A stretch of 17,088 nt of DNA from an uncultured Eggerthellaceae bacterium. Lineage in GTDB: Bacteria; Actinomycetota; Coriobacteriia; Coriobacteriales; Eggerthellaceae. This document shows, piece by piece, positions 8,605 through 16,978 of the stretch (position 1 is the first letter of the stretch; each line of letters opens with the position of its first letter). Made by a program: the position numbers and the translations under genes. The stretch lies in contig CAKTXN010000037.1 in assembly GCA_934630905.1 (NCBI GenBank), positions 1-17,088 of the forward strand. The letters run 5' to 3'. Below the pieces are notes generated by a model that saw only the letters and a program-made list of their open reading frames with translations, was not told the DNA's origin and searched no databases.

Positions 8605-8701
8605 CTGACTAAAAATCGAAAGAAATTGAGAGTTTATACCGATCTTTCTTCTGAACAGCAATAACCCAATTAGAGCAAAAATCAGAAAGAGAAAGGGATG
8701 C

Positions 8702-10171
8702 CTACCTTCCCCAGCGTTCCTGACGAACCTGCGCTTCGGCAGCAAGCTCTGGATCGGCGAGTTCGGCATTGCGCATAGCGGAATCTTTCGCCAGTGCCTG
8801 TTTTTTGAACAGCAAGCTGAGCAAGATGTGCAGTCCCATAGTCAACGGAGCCACCACCAAAACCGGAACGCTTACAAGACCGTTAAAGTACACCAGGCAG
8901 CCCACAATCGCAGAAACCGCAATCGTGACAATGCCGCGCCAGTTCACCGCAGGAATGTATTTTAGGGAAACAATACCCTTCGAACCGATATGCATGCGCC
9001 CGCGCACGATATAGTAATCGGTAATCAGCAAAAATCCCCAGCTCATGGTCAAGATCGAGCCTACCGACATAAAGGAGTTCACCTTGTCCAGAATGTTGCC
9101 GAAAATAAAGATTAGACCAACGGCATTCGTCAAAACAACAGCAACAGGCCATTTCAGCTCAATACCAAACAGACTGTTGAACAGATTAGACATGGCATTC
9201 GAAGAACTAATGGAGTTGGAAGTTTCCACTTTCAGCTGCGACAGGCAGATGATGATCATGCCCGCCATGCCCAGCGACAGCACGAACGTGATGCCGGGGT
9301 TCGTAATGGCTGCGCGCGAAGCGGACGAAGGATCAAGCCCCTGTGCCAAGAAGTACTGGTACGACACATCGTAGCCGTAGTAAGCCAGAATCGCACCAAA
9401 CACATACGTCAGCACCGCAAAGAAACTGCCAACCAAAGCAATCATGTTTACATCGCTGGCCTTTCGCACGAAGCGCGTAAAGTCGGATGAGAACAAAGCC
9501 ATAAGGCCCGAAGTCATAATGGAATAGTTCACCGCGTATGCAAAGCCATCCAGCTGGGTAACATCAGGAACCATAACGCCATGGGTCAGCGCCTCCACCA
9601 GATGACCACCAGCAGCAACCTGCACAGTCACCACAGCAAGTGCCACGAAAAGAAGCGCCACGAAAAGGGTGTTCAACTTGGCAATTACTTTCATACCAAA
9701 CAATGCCATGAGCACCCAAACCACCGAGATGCCTACGTACAGCATGTTCTTGCCTAAGGCACCCTCGATGCCAAAGAAATAAATGATGGCATTTCCCAGC
9801 TGAACCGTACCAATGGCCAGCGTGCCCACGAACAAGAAAATCCAAATAATGGAATTTAGCGCAGAGCCCTTGGTTCCAAACACATACAAACGAGAAGTCA
9901 CGTTGCTGGGAAGACCTTCTTGAAAGGAAATACGACCAATCAGGGTGGTCAAAACGAAGCTCAGCACGAACATAATGGCCGCAGCACCTAAACCGGCATA
10001 GCAACCAGCGTAGAAAGCCACAATGCCGCCGCCCATTAGCTTGGTCAAACTCGAAACAACGCCGGAAAGAATAGACGCAATACCACCCGCACCAAGCTTC
10101 TTGTCTTCTGGAACCTTCTCGAACAAAGATACCTGCTCAGTGGCCTTGCCTTTGTTTTCAATTTCGGCCAT
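8702..10171 (-). CDS. NCS1-family permease (cytosine/purine type)
   Basis: The 489-residue integral membrane protein has about twelve hydrophobic segments and NCS1 (nucleobase:cation symporter-1) landmarks. These are the Gly-rich first segments (GAGGIASILSGVVSSLTKLMGGG), RISFQEGLPSNVTSRLYVFGTKGS after the second segment, SSDFTRFVRKA in the middle, and a polar segment with NSISSSNAMSNLFN. Family members take up cytosine, purines, hydantoins, allantoin or related vitamins with protons or sodium; the substrate here is not known. The start at ATG 10171 is set by GGGGAGG upstream and the onset of the conserved region; the frame is open for 27 more codons but these overlap the leader hairpins. It is the last gene of the molybdoenzyme group, 153 bp after the GntP-type gene and behind its terminator, so it probably has its own promoter. 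Confidence 0.88.
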   Translation of the reverse strand: MAEIENKGKATEQVSLFEKVPEDKKLGAGGIASILSGVVSSLTKLMGGGIVAFYAGCYAGLGAAAIMFVLSFVLTTLIGRISFQEGLPSNVTSRLYVFGTKGSALNSIIWIFLFVGTLAIGTVQLGNAIIYFFGIEGALGKNMLYVGISVVWVLMALFGMKVIAKLNTLFVALLFVALAVVTVQVAAGGHLVEALTHGVMVPDVTQLDGFAYAVNYSIMTSGLMALFSSDFTRFVRKASDVNMIALVGSFFAVLTYVFGAILAYYGYDVSYQYFLAQGLDPSSASRAAITNPGITFVLSLGMAGMIIICLSQLKVETSNSISSSNAMSNLFNSLFGIELKWPVAVVLTNAVGLIFIFGNILDKVNSFMSVGSILTMSWGFLLITDYYIVRGRMHIGSKGIVSLKYIPAVNWRGIVTIAVSAIVGCLVYFNGLVSVPVLVVAPLTMGLHILLSLLFKKQALAKDSAMRNAELADPELAAEAQVRQERWGR

Positions 10172-10198
10172 TTTAGAAACACCCTCCCCTTTTGGCAT

Positions 10199-10254
10199 AC
10201 GCATCTCCCAGAGCTTTGGACACAAAGCGCTTGGAGATGCGTGCACAAGCACGC
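10199..10254 (-). promoter_or_regulatory. Nested-hairpin leader of the NCS1 permease gene
   Basis: ACGCATCTCC (10199-10208) pairs with GGAGATGCGT (10233-10242). Inside it GCTTTG (10213-10218) pairs with CAAAGC (10223-10228) around a 4-base loop, with symmetric 4-base internal loops. A second hairpin, GCGTGC/GCACGC (10239-10254), shares 10239-10242 with the first, so the two folds exclude each other. The permease ribosome site lies 8 bases after the first hairpin. This could be a protein operator or an RNA switch. Confidence 0.5.
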
Positions 10255-10280
10255 TTTTGAATTAGATGATTGTGGGGTTG

Positions 10281-10314
10281 AAAAGAGGAGCCCCACGCCG
10301 CCGCGCGGGGCTCC
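10281..10314 (-). terminator. Rho-independent terminator after the GntP-type gene
   Basis: On the minus strand GGAGCCCC (10307-10314) pairs with GGGGCTCC (10287-10294), extended by the GC-rich inner part, and TCTTTTC follows directly. It begins about 10 bases after the stop codon of the upstream gene. Confidence 0.85.
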
Positions 10315-10324
10315 ATTAGAGCAT

Positions 10325-11656
10325 TTAGGCGATTCCGATATTCGCCAGGACGATCATGACAATCAAGGAGCACAAGCCTGCGCCAATGGAGATAGCGGCA
10401 ATGTGCTTGTAAGAGTTGCCGTGGTTCAGGCCCATAGCGGCCATCATGCCAAACATCGCGCCGGAGTTCGGCAGCGCGCCGCCGATAGTCGCGGAGGTCG
10501 CGATAATCTTGGCCAGTGCCGCGGGATCAACGCCCGTAGCCAGATACGGATCCAAGAAGTTGCCAGCGATAATGCCAACAGCACCCGAGCCGGAACCCAT
10601 AATGCCACCCAGAGCAGCAGCCATCGTAGCAGCGGAAACATACGTGCCACCAGGCATGTTGAAGATTGCCCCGTAGATAACGGTGAAGCCAACGGAAGCA
10701 GCTGCAACCGTACCAACGCCAACGGCGGCAGAGGTGAACACCGCAGGACCCAGTGCATTCACAGCGCCCTTACCCAACGTGTCGCGCACGGAAGGCAGGT
10801 ACTTGAAGAAGCAAGCGATGCACAGCACAACAGATACGACCATGCCGATGTACACAACGTTCTTCACGCCGAGCTGGGAGCCGATGATGATAATCGCGAT
10901 CAGTGCGATAAGCGGCAGCAAGGAAAGACCCAGAGAAGGAATCTTCTTGTCCTCTTCAGCTGCGGCTTCGACATTGTCCTCGCCACCGGTGGGCAGGTAG
11001 CCTTCACCCTTGGCCTCGCAGCGCTTCAGGGCGAACTTCATATAGCAGCAGGAAACGACAATCGCAATGATGGAGCCCACGATGCCCAGAATGGGAGCAG
11101 CCGTCATGGAAACGCCGCAGCCGTTGGCGGCATTAATCCATGCAACAGCGGGAACGCCCGGGATCATGGCCATGGTAAAGGAGCAGGCACCCAGCGACCA
11201 TGCAGCGCAGAACAGATGCCACGGCGTGTTGGATTCCTTGAACAGCGGACGCGCCAGCGGAATAAGTGCAAACATAGCAACGAACATGGAGACGCCGGCG
11301 TAGGTCAGGATAGCGCCCACCAGCGCGATGCCCAGAAGGATGAAGAAGGGGCCCTTCTTACCCAGCGAGCCCATGATCGCGTTCGCGATGGACTTTGCAG
11401 CGCCGGACTTATCCATGAACTCGCCAATGACAGCGCCACCCATGAACACCAGCAAGTTCTTCTGAACGAAGCCGGCCATGCCCGTAACATACGATTTGTC
11501 GCCGCCGACCATCGCGGATGCAAGATCCATGCCATTGGTCAGTGCGATGATTGCAGCCGTGATAAGGGAGGTGATCAGAACATTCCAACCCTTCATGGAT
11601 GCAATGACGAAAATAACGAGACCGACAACAATGCCGATAACGCCTATAACTTCCAT
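10325..11656 (-). CDS. GntP-family permease (gluconate/organic-acid type)
   Basis: The 443-residue protein has about twelve hydrophobic segments and the gluconate:H+ symporter (GntP) pattern. It has an N-terminal half with GFVQKNLLVFMGGAVIGEFM, a polar hydrophilic loop (KRCEAKGEGYLPTGGEDNVEAAAEEDKK) in mid-protein, and a C-terminal ATIGGALPNSGAMFGMMAAMGLNHGNSYKH segment resembling the GGALDTLPHNGAV-type region of the family. GntP members import gluconate and other sugar or hydroxy acids; the actual substrate is unknown, and a related ion-transporter family is a possible alternative. The start at ATG 11656 has AAAGGGGA upstream; a TTG one codon earlier is less likely. It follows the ferredoxin gene by 218 bp, with its own -10 box in that gap and a terminator after its stop. 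Confidence 0.82.
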   Translation of the reverse strand: MEVIGVIGIVVGLVIFVIASMKGWNVLITSLITAAIIALTNGMDLASAMVGGDKSYVTGMAGFVQKNLLVFMGGAVIGEFMDKSGAAKSIANAIMGSLGKKGPFFILLGIALVGAILTYAGVSMFVAMFALIPLARPLFKESNTPWHLFCAAWSLGACSFTMAMIPGVPAVAWINAANGCGVSMTAAPILGIVGSIIAIVVSCCYMKFALKRCEAKGEGYLPTGGEDNVEAAAEEDKKIPSLGLSLLPLIALIAIIIIGSQLGVKNVVYIGMVVSVVLCIACFFKYLPSVRDTLGKGAVNALGPAVFTSAAVGVGTVAAASVGFTVIYGAIFNMPGGTYVSAATMAAALGGIMGSGSGAVGIIAGNFLDPYLATGVDPAALAKIIATSATIGGALPNSGAMFGMMAAMGLNHGNSYKHIAAISIGAGLCSLIVMIVLANIGIA

Positions 11657-11719
11657 CAAATTCCCCTTTCAAAGGTAAACCCGATAAGGCAACCCGGACC
11701 CCCAGAAATCGCGTTCACG

Positions 11720-11725
11720 ATTATA
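11720..11725 (-). promoter_or_regulatory. -10 box of the GntP-type gene
   Basis: On the minus strand a perfect TATAAT lies 64 bases before the ATG. No good -35 hexamer sits 16-18 bases upstream (the best is GGATAA), which suggests an activator-dependent promoter. An 8-bp inverted repeat, TCCCTTCC (11761-11768) / GGAAGGGA (11795-11802), lies upstream of it. Confidence 0.45.
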
Positions 11726-11809
11726 CCCGGAGCGCAGATGCCTTATCCTCTATTTTTATCTCCCTTCCGAAACGTGCAGAGTCTCGCATGCTTTGGAAGG
11801 GAATCCCCA

Positions 11810-11835
11810 GGGAGCCAACCGGCGGGAAGGCTCCC
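11810..11835 (-). terminator. Hairpin after the ferredoxin-subunit gene
   Basis: GGGAGCC (11810-11816) and GGCTCCC (11829-11835) form a 7-bp stem with a 12-base loop, about 40 bases after the stop codon. There is no U-tract, so termination is likely partial. Confidence 0.35.
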
Positions 11836-11874
11836 CTTGAGAACAAGAACAAAACTCGCAAACGGCAAGCGCGA

Positions 11875-12618
11875 TTACGCCATGTCGTTGCGCGTTGCGC
11901 GCATGAGCTCGGCATTCGACTCGTGCTTCATGCGCAGCTCGTCGCGGTAGATCGTGCCCTGGTCAAACGAGGTCAAATCACTCGGGCTCTCGAACATGGT
12001 GCCCATGTCGCCGCGCTGTTGGTTCAAGGCAATGGCCTCATCCACGTCGTACGGAAGAAGCGGTGTCTTCTCGCGCGGATTCCAGATCAGAGTCGCCGGC
12101 TTGGTGACCGACGGATCAGGCATGCCCAGGCAGTAGCGAACGTCGCCGTACTTGGCAATAAGCTCGTCCAGCGGACCGAAGTCCATGGCGCGCAGCGGGC
12201 AGCTCAGCGTGCAAACAGGAGCCAGGCCATCAGACAGGCGGTCAACGCACATGGTGCATTTGCTCATCTTGGTGCCCAGCTCGTCGCTTGCGAACTTGGG
12301 AGAGCCATAGGGGCACGCATCGTAGCATTTGCGGCAACCCGTGCATTTGTCCTGGTCAACCAATACAGCGCCGAACTCCTCGTCCTTGTAGATGGCGCCG
12401 TTTTCGCAAGCTGCCATGCAGGAGGGATTCTCGCAATGGCCGCAGGAGAACGCCAAGGCGTGCAGGCGGGTCAGAGGAAACGTTCCCTCTTCCCATTCGT
12501 AGACGGTCATCCACTTCTCTGCGCCGGGCTCAATGCCATTCCAGTCCTTGCAGGCAATGCTGCACGCCTGGCAGGCGTAGCAGCGATTCATGTCAAAGAA
12601 AAAACCATACTGCGTCAT
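11875..12618 (-). CDS. Four-cluster [4Fe-4S] ferredoxin subunit of molybdoenzyme (DmsB-like)
   Basis: The 247-residue protein is an electron-transfer subunit of the DmsB type. Sixteen cysteines form four [4Fe-4S] motifs: C13-C16-C19-C23, C59-C62-C67-C71, C92-C95-C98-C102 and C121-C124-C136-C140. All four clusters appear intact. It has no signal peptide or membrane segment, so it is expected to pair with the catalytic subunit in the cytoplasm. The ATG is three bases after the stop codon of the catalytic gene, with AAGGAG inside that gene's last codons, so translation is probably coupled. The C-terminus (from about 170) is hydrophilic and carries no further motif. No third, membrane-anchoring subunit is encoded downstream. 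Confidence 0.95.
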   Translation of the reverse strand: MTQYGFFFDMNRCYACQACSIACKDWNGIEPGAEKWMTVYEWEEGTFPLTRLHALAFSCGHCENPSCMAACENGAIYKDEEFGAVLVDQDKCTGCRKCYDACPYGSPKFASDELGTKMSKCTMCVDRLSDGLAPVCTLSCPLRAMDFGPLDELIAKYGDVRYCLGMPDPSVTKPATLIWNPREKTPLLPYDVDEAIALNQQRGDMGTMFESPSDLTSFDQGTIYRDELRMKHESNAELMRATRNDMA

Positions 12619-12621
12619 GAC

Positions 12622-15213
12622 TTACATCTCCTTCTCGCCCAGAGCCTGGCGAACCTTCAGGGCAACGCGCGCGCCACGCATGCCGCCACGCTGAGCCTCG
12701 GAACCGAAGCCTTCGACATCGCCATCAGCGACTTTCTCAACGTTGACCAGGCCGGCAATAATCAAAGCACCCAAGATGTGCGGCAGGTGCGCGTCATCGA
12801 GCAGAATGTTGGGCGTGCCACGCATGTCCTGGCCGAACTGGTTCATCTCGGCCTGCTCGCCGTTGGTTTGGAACCATGCGCCGTGATGGATGGCCGCGGT
12901 GCCGGGCATCATACGGCTGGTCACGTAAGCCGCCATCATCGCTTCGCCGCGATCGCTGTACACGCGGCACAGGTCGCCGTCCTTGATGCCGCGCGCCTGA
13001 GCGTCAACGGCGGAAATCCACACGCCGTGGCGGTAGCAGTCCTCGCGCATGAACGGGTTGTTGTCGTTGCTGGAGTGCTGGCGGTAGACGGAGACGGGAG
13101 AAACCAAAGACAGCGGGTACTTGTCCACCTTCGGGTTGTAGAAGCCGTCGTTGGACGCATGGCCGATGTCGCTTTCCAGGTAGCTGGGATGCCACACGGG
13201 CATGGGATCGAACTGTCCACGCCAACGAGTCTTGGTCATGTCGTTGTTCTTCACAAAGTTGGAAACGAACTCTACCTTGCCCGAGGGGGTGTGGAAGGGG
13301 CTCACGCCCGCGTCCATCTGCTTCTTGAAGGCATGGTAGGGGGCAACGGTATCGATGCGCACCACGGGATGCTCGCACATATACTCGTAAGTCACCGGCT
13401 CAGTGAAGCCCAGGTACTGCATGTAGCGCTCATTGGCGGCCCACTGCTCAATAGCCTCTTTGTAGACGGCCTCTTGAGCGTCCACCCAATGCTCGGCGTC
13501 AACGTCGAGCATGCGCGGGTTGTACTGCTCGGCCACGCCCAGACGCTTTGCGATTTCGGTCCACACCCATTCCTTGGAGCGAACCTCGCCCGGGAAATCG
13601 GCGCCGCGGCCGCAGAACGTGAAGTAGTTGCGCATGCCGTTGGGGCCAGAGACGAAGCGCTGGTGGCCGTACATGTACTCGTCCATGCCCTCGAACTGCC
13701 ATACGGGAGCAGGCAAAATGATGTCGCACAGCTCGGCGGTGGGCTGGTTGATGTGCCACTGGAAGCCCCAGTTGAACTCGGTGGAGGCCATGCCGCCGAA
13801 ACGCTTGTTCACGTTAGAGTGGTTGTTGGCATAGTTGTTCTCGAAGATGATCATCTGGACGTTGGGCAGCGGCGCCTCATCATCGGGCGAGCCGATCTGA
13901 TGGCGGAACGTGTCTTCAGAAATCTTGCCGTCCCAGAAGTCCTTCTGCGTGGCAAGGATCTCGGTCAGGCAGTTGTTGTTGAAGAGCACGGGCACCTTGT
14001 AATCGCCCGGATTGCGCTGCCAATCAGCATGCGGGGTCATGATGCGGCCCGGAGTGGGCAGGCAGGCACCGGTCTGGCAGCCGCCGGCGATAGCGATGTT
14101 GCCGGTCATAGCCTGCAAAAGCATTGCAGCCGCGGCGGAGTAGTCACCCAAGTGACGCTTGGCGCAAGAGTAGAAATACTGCAGATGAACAGGCTTGGTG
14201 GTGCCGTACAGGCGAGCGAACTCGCGGATGGTCTCGGCGGGAACAGCGCAGATAGGAGCGGCCCACTCAGGCGTCTTCTTAATGCCGTCGTCGCCCTCGC
14301 CCATGCAGTAGGCGCGCCACTGCTCGAAACCGTCCTTTTCGACCCACTGGTCAACGAATTCGTGGTCGTACAGGTCCTCTTCATAGAGCACCTGGGCCAC
14401 GGCCAACATCATGGCAAGGTCGGTACCGGGACGAATGGGAATCCACTGGTCAGCCAAAAGCTCGGCAGATTGCGTGTAACGCGGATCGATGACAATTGTC
14501 TTGCAGCCGTATTCATGAGCAAGCTGCATGTAATAGGAGGTCTGACCATACCAAGCAACAACGGGATCCATGCCCCACATGACCAGCAACTTGGAGTTGA
14601 ACAGGTCGGATGCCTCGAAACCGGGCAGGTTATCGTCGATGCCCTTGGCGCACATGGGCATGTTCACGCCAATGTGGAACATCTCGCCCGCCGCATGGCC
14701 GGAGCAGGAATGCTCGCCCCATGCGCCGAAGCCGGCGTTCCACCACGGAGCCAGCGGGAAACCGTTCTTCTCAAAGCTCGGGTACTGGGAATGGAAGATG
14801 CCGTAGGGGCCGTACTTTTCCTTGATCTCCTTCATCTTGTCGGCGATGGTGTCCAGCGCCTCTTCCCAGCTAATCTGAACGAAATAGCCTTTGCCGGCAC
14901 CTTTTTCGCCCACGCGCTTCATGGGATGAAGAAGGCGCGTCTCGGCATAGAGCTCTTTTTTCCAGGAGTGGCCCATGGCGCACGGGCGTGCCTGCACCTG
15001 ACCCTTCCAGATGTTCTCCCAGCCGCAATCCTCGCGGCTGCTGTTCTTGTTGACGGAATCGTCGGGCTCGATTGCAATGATTTTGCCGTCTTTCACGTGG
15101 CAACGCAAAACGCACGCGGAGTCCCAGCAACCATTTGCGGGGCACGACGTGTAGAAGATGCGATCGCTATCGTGACGCTTGCGGCTTTCTTCAATCAGCT
15201 CCTGCTTGTCCAT
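12622..15213 (-). CDS. Molybdopterin-dependent oxidoreductase catalytic subunit (DMSO-reductase family)
   Basis: The 863-residue protein belongs to the molybdopterin (bis-MGD) DMSO reductase family. An N-terminal [4Fe-4S] site is given by C24, C29, C34 (or C38) and C78. Typical segments follow: KRVGEKGAGKGYFVQISWEE, the likely Mo-ligand region WGEHSCSGHAAG (165-176, where S169 aligns with the serine of the GDYS motif in DMSO reductases), DPRYTQSA, RPGTD, and the C-terminal domain with PLSLVSPVSVYRQHSSNDNN. It has no Tat signal (RRxFLK) and no signal peptide; it starts MDKQELIEES. The start at 15213 is set by AGAGGTG at good spacing, while the frame upstream is open for 140 codons without protein-like content. 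It is followed by its ferredoxin subunit. Related cytosolic two-subunit enzymes include pyrogallol transhydroxylase; the catechol dehydroxylases of Eggerthella are also in this superfamily. The substrate is unknown. Confidence 0.94.
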   Translation of the reverse strand: MDKQELIEESRKRHDSDRIFYTSCPANGCWDSACVLRCHVKDGKIIAIEPDDSVNKNSSREDCGWENIWKGQVQARPCAMGHSWKKELYAETRLLHPMKRVGEKGAGKGYFVQISWEEALDTIADKMKEIKEKYGPYGIFHSQYPSFEKNGFPLAPWWNAGFGAWGEHSCSGHAAGEMFHIGVNMPMCAKGIDDNLPGFEASDLFNSKLLVMWGMDPVVAWYGQTSYYMQLAHEYGCKTIVIDPRYTQSAELLADQWIPIRPGTDLAMMLAVAQVLYEEDLYDHEFVDQWVEKDGFEQWRAYCMGEGDDGIKKTPEWAAPICAVPAETIREFARLYGTTKPVHLQYFYSCAKRHLGDYSAAAAMLLQAMTGNIAIAGGCQTGACLPTPGRIMTPHADWQRNPGDYKVPVLFNNNCLTEILATQKDFWDGKISEDTFRHQIGSPDDEAPLPNVQMIIFENNYANNHSNVNKRFGGMASTEFNWGFQWHINQPTAELCDIILPAPVWQFEGMDEYMYGHQRFVSGPNGMRNYFTFCGRGADFPGEVRSKEWVWTEIAKRLGVAEQYNPRMLDVDAEHWVDAQEAVYKEAIEQWAANERYMQYLGFTEPVTYEYMCEHPVVRIDTVAPYHAFKKQMDAGVSPFHTPSGKVEFVSNFVKNNDMTKTRWRGQFDPMPVWHPSYLESDIGHASNDGFYNPKVDKYPLSLVSPVSVYRQHSSNDNNPFMREDCYRHGVWISAVDAQARGIKDGDLCRVYSDRGEAMMAAYVTSRMMPGTAAIHHGAWFQTNGEQAEMNQFGQDMRGTPNILLDDAHLPHILGALIIAGLVNVEKVADGDVEGFGSEAQRGGMRGARVALKVRQALGEKEM

Positions 15214-15245
15214 CAGTTCACCTCTCTCTCCGATTGCCTGGCGCG

Positions 15246-15267
15246 GTGCGAATGCGCAAGTTCGCAC
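15246..15267 (-). promoter_or_regulatory. Stem-loop before the molybdoenzyme start
   Basis: GTGCGAA (15246-15252) and TTCGCAC (15261-15267) form a perfect 7-bp stem with an 8-base loop, 32 bases upstream of the start codon and close to the ribosome site. It could affect translation or mRNA stability. Confidence 0.4.
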
Positions 15268-15366
15268 GTTGCCAAGATTTAGTTTGCCATCCACGGCGAT
15301 GATCCTCGTCCCTAGAGAGGCACCGTGGTTTGTCGCATACAAGGTACGCCGCAGGACCCGACGTGA

Positions 15367-15467
15367 AAACGGTTCAAGGCCGTTTGGGCGCAGTGATTGG
15401 CTTCCGCGGCTGAAACGATTTTTTACATGGAAAGTTAACTTTGCAGCGGCAGTAAAGGTTGCTTTAC
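15367..15467 (-). promoter_or_regulatory. Cluster of short palindromes upstream of the molybdoenzyme
   Basis: Three palindromes lie in 100 bp: AAACGG/CCGTTT (15367-15385), AAAGTTAACTTT (15431-15442, fully self-complementary) and GTAAAG/CTTTAC (15452-15467). They are plausible regulator sites for the promoter of the molybdoenzyme operon, which I could not place exactly. Confidence 0.4.
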
Positions 15468-15539
15468 AGCAAATGTGGGATTTGGTAAAAATTGCGGCAT
15501 CTCCAGTGCAGGTGCTGTTTGCCGCCAATCTGATGCCGT

Positions 15540-15556
15540 CTGTATACGATATACAG
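15540..15556 (-). promoter_or_regulatory. 17-bp perfect dyad, candidate LysR-type operator
   Basis: CTGTATA (15540-15546) and TATACAG (15550-15556) are perfect inverted copies around CGA. LysR-type regulators bind short AT-rich dyads, and the lysR gene is the next gene upstream. The site lies about 327 bp before the molybdoenzyme start, which is far for a simple activator site. Confidence 0.4.
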
Positions 15557-15631
15557 CCGTTTGCCGAAAGTGGCTGCTCTAGCCTGTCTTGAGAGAGCCG
15601 CTTCGAAAGACAAAAAATTGCAAGCGGGAAC

Positions 15632-15683
15632 AAAAAGAGGATGCGCCGCGAAGAGAGGGGGAGGAGGGGAAGCGGCGCATCCT
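15632..15683 (-). terminator. Rho-independent terminator upstream of the molybdoenzyme
   Basis: AGGATGCGCCGC (15638-15649) pairs perfectly with GCGGCGCATCCT (15672-15683) around a 22-base loop. On the minus strand CTTTTTG follows directly. It should separate the molybdoenzyme operon from the lysR transcript. It lies 335 bp after the lysR stop, so that transcript has a long untranslated tail or another transcript ends here. Confidence 0.8.
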
Positions 15684-16018
15684 AGAAGGAAGAATATGTA
15701 GGTGTTCGAAGAGTGCTCGCTTCGCGCGGACGGGCTGCACATTTCCGCCCGAGCGAAGCGAACCGAGACATTCCGCAGAAGGGGGGGGTTGCGGCGCTCG
15801 TTCTTGCTGGATAAAACAATAGTCGCATTAAGAGCGCCGGAGAAGAGTCTTCATAGAAATGGCTGTCAGAATTAGCTTATGCAGCTGATAAGTTTTTCTA
15901 CCTGAACAGAACACCGCCCCTATCTGCAAGAAAAAGCTGCACCCCCGAAGGAATGCAGCAAAAATGGAATGATGCATTGCGTCGCAGGATAACGAGCAAT
16001 CAGGAAATTCGCTTTTTA

Positions 16019-16933
16019 TCAGCGGAAGTAGCCCACGGGAAGGTTTTCCCGTATGAAATCTTTGAACTCTAACGCCAAGGGAGAAATCACATGGTCGGTA
16101 TGCCACGAGATATCAACGGGATACAGCATAGGGTCGGTATCGACCTCGAACCACAACAGCCCGGCATCGTGCTTGTAGCGCTCCATAATGCATTCGGGAA
16201 CCGTCCCCCAGCCAAGACCTGCGCGCACACCATTGATCATTGCCTCATGCGTATCGAAGCGCGCAACCATGTTGTGATCGGTCAGCGAAATGCCGTAACG
16301 CTCACGGAAATGCCTGTTGCCCACCATGTGGCGGCCCGAGTTCCATTCGTAGATGATCATGGGCCACTGCAAAAGCTTGCTTATGGGCACAGGCTGCGGC
16401 GTGCAATCATAAGGCGCTTTCATGGGTGCAACAAAGCAAAGCTTTTTGTACCCCAAGGTTTCACGCGATATTTCGTCCTCAATGGGCTGGTTTTCCAATA
16501 GGGCAAAATCGAGCTTTCCGCTTTTCAGTTTCGAAATAAGCTCGGGCTCATAGCCCGCGTCCAAATGAACCATCGCTTCAGGGTGAATATCGTGGAACTT
16601 CTTCACCAAACGGGGCAAAAGCTCAACGCCGTCGTTCAAGCTCATGCCAACTTCGATAGTCGAATCAAAATGCTCGTCCACCGCAGCAAGCTCCGCCGCC
16701 ATAGCGTTTTCAAATTTTTGGATCTTCTTCGCAAACTTTATAACAATAGCGCCTGTCGTAGTGGGAGAAACACCCGATGACGTACGATTGAACAATTGCG
16801 TTCCATATCGCTGCTCAACATTAGTCAAGCGCTGCGAAAGCCCTGGGCGCGACATATACAGACGCTCAGCCGCCTGCGAAAGGCTGCGCGTTTCGGCCAC
16901 GGTCAAAATCACTTCGATATCGTCAAGTTGCAT
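16019..16933 (-). CDS. LysR-family transcriptional regulator
   Basis: The 304-residue protein has an N-terminal winged helix-turn-helix (about 1-60), with SLSQAAERLYMSRPGLSQRLTNVEQRYGTQLF matching the LysR signature, a linker helix (about 60-88), and a periplasmic-binding-protein-like effector domain (about 90-296) with TIEVGMS at its start and GVRAGLGWGTVPE near the end. Length is typical. The ATG is preceded by AAGGGGAG at good spacing. LysR regulators usually need a small-molecule co-inducer, often the substrate of the pathway they control. It lies in the same direction as the molybdoenzyme operon, 805 bp upstream and behind a terminator, rather than divergent as is common. Control of the molybdoenzyme and permeases is inference from proximity. 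Confidence 0.96.
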   Translation of the reverse strand: MQLDDIEVILTVAETRSLSQAAERLYMSRPGLSQRLTNVEQRYGTQLFNRTSSGVSPTTTGAIVIKFAKKIQKFENAMAAELAAVDEHFDSTIEVGMSLNDGVELLPRLVKKFHDIHPEAMVHLDAGYEPELISKLKSGKLDFALLENQPIEDEISRETLGYKKLCFVAPMKAPYDCTPQPVPISKLLQWPMIIYEWNSGRHMVGNRHFRERYGISLTDHNMVARFDTHEAMINGVRAGLGWGTVPECIMERYKHDAGLLWFEVDTDPMLYPVDISWHTDHVISPLALEFKDFIRENLPVGYFR

Positions 16934-16972
16934 GGCGTCTCCCCTTTTTCATCTTTAGATTCACCCCACAGC

Positions 16973-16978
16973 ATTGTA
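16973..16978 (-). promoter_or_regulatory. Possible -10 box of the lysR-type gene
   Basis: TACAAT on the minus strand lies 39 bases before the ATG; no good -35 is seen 17 bases upstream. In the remaining bases to the window end (to 17088) I see no gene; the last three bases are ATG on the plus strand, which could be a start but cannot be judged. Confidence 0.3.

Larger units (their letters stand above)
8011..8701. other. Gene-free, partly AT-rich region
   Basis: No frame here gives a recognisable protein. Base composition changes sharply from 8290 onward, with a purine-rich tract (8290-8325) and an AT-rich tract (8340-8400), unlike the GC-rich genes around it, which suggests acquired DNA beside the insertion-sequence remnant. 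It contains two strong hairpins (8251-8284 and 8313-8333), promoter-like sequences on both strands near 8335-8371, and a hairpin near the permease end (8578-8604). A small TTACC/GGTAA hairpin lies near 8425-8440. Confidence 0.5.
15214..16018. other. 805-bp gap between lysR-type and molybdoenzyme genes
   Basis: The gap holds no convincing gene. The molybdoenzyme frame stays open to 15633, but the predicted residues are not protein-like. From right to left it contains a stretch with nothing recognised (15684-16018, including a G8 run near 15781), a strong terminator (15632-15683), a dyad (15540-15556), and the palindromes near the operon start. Confidence 0.6.
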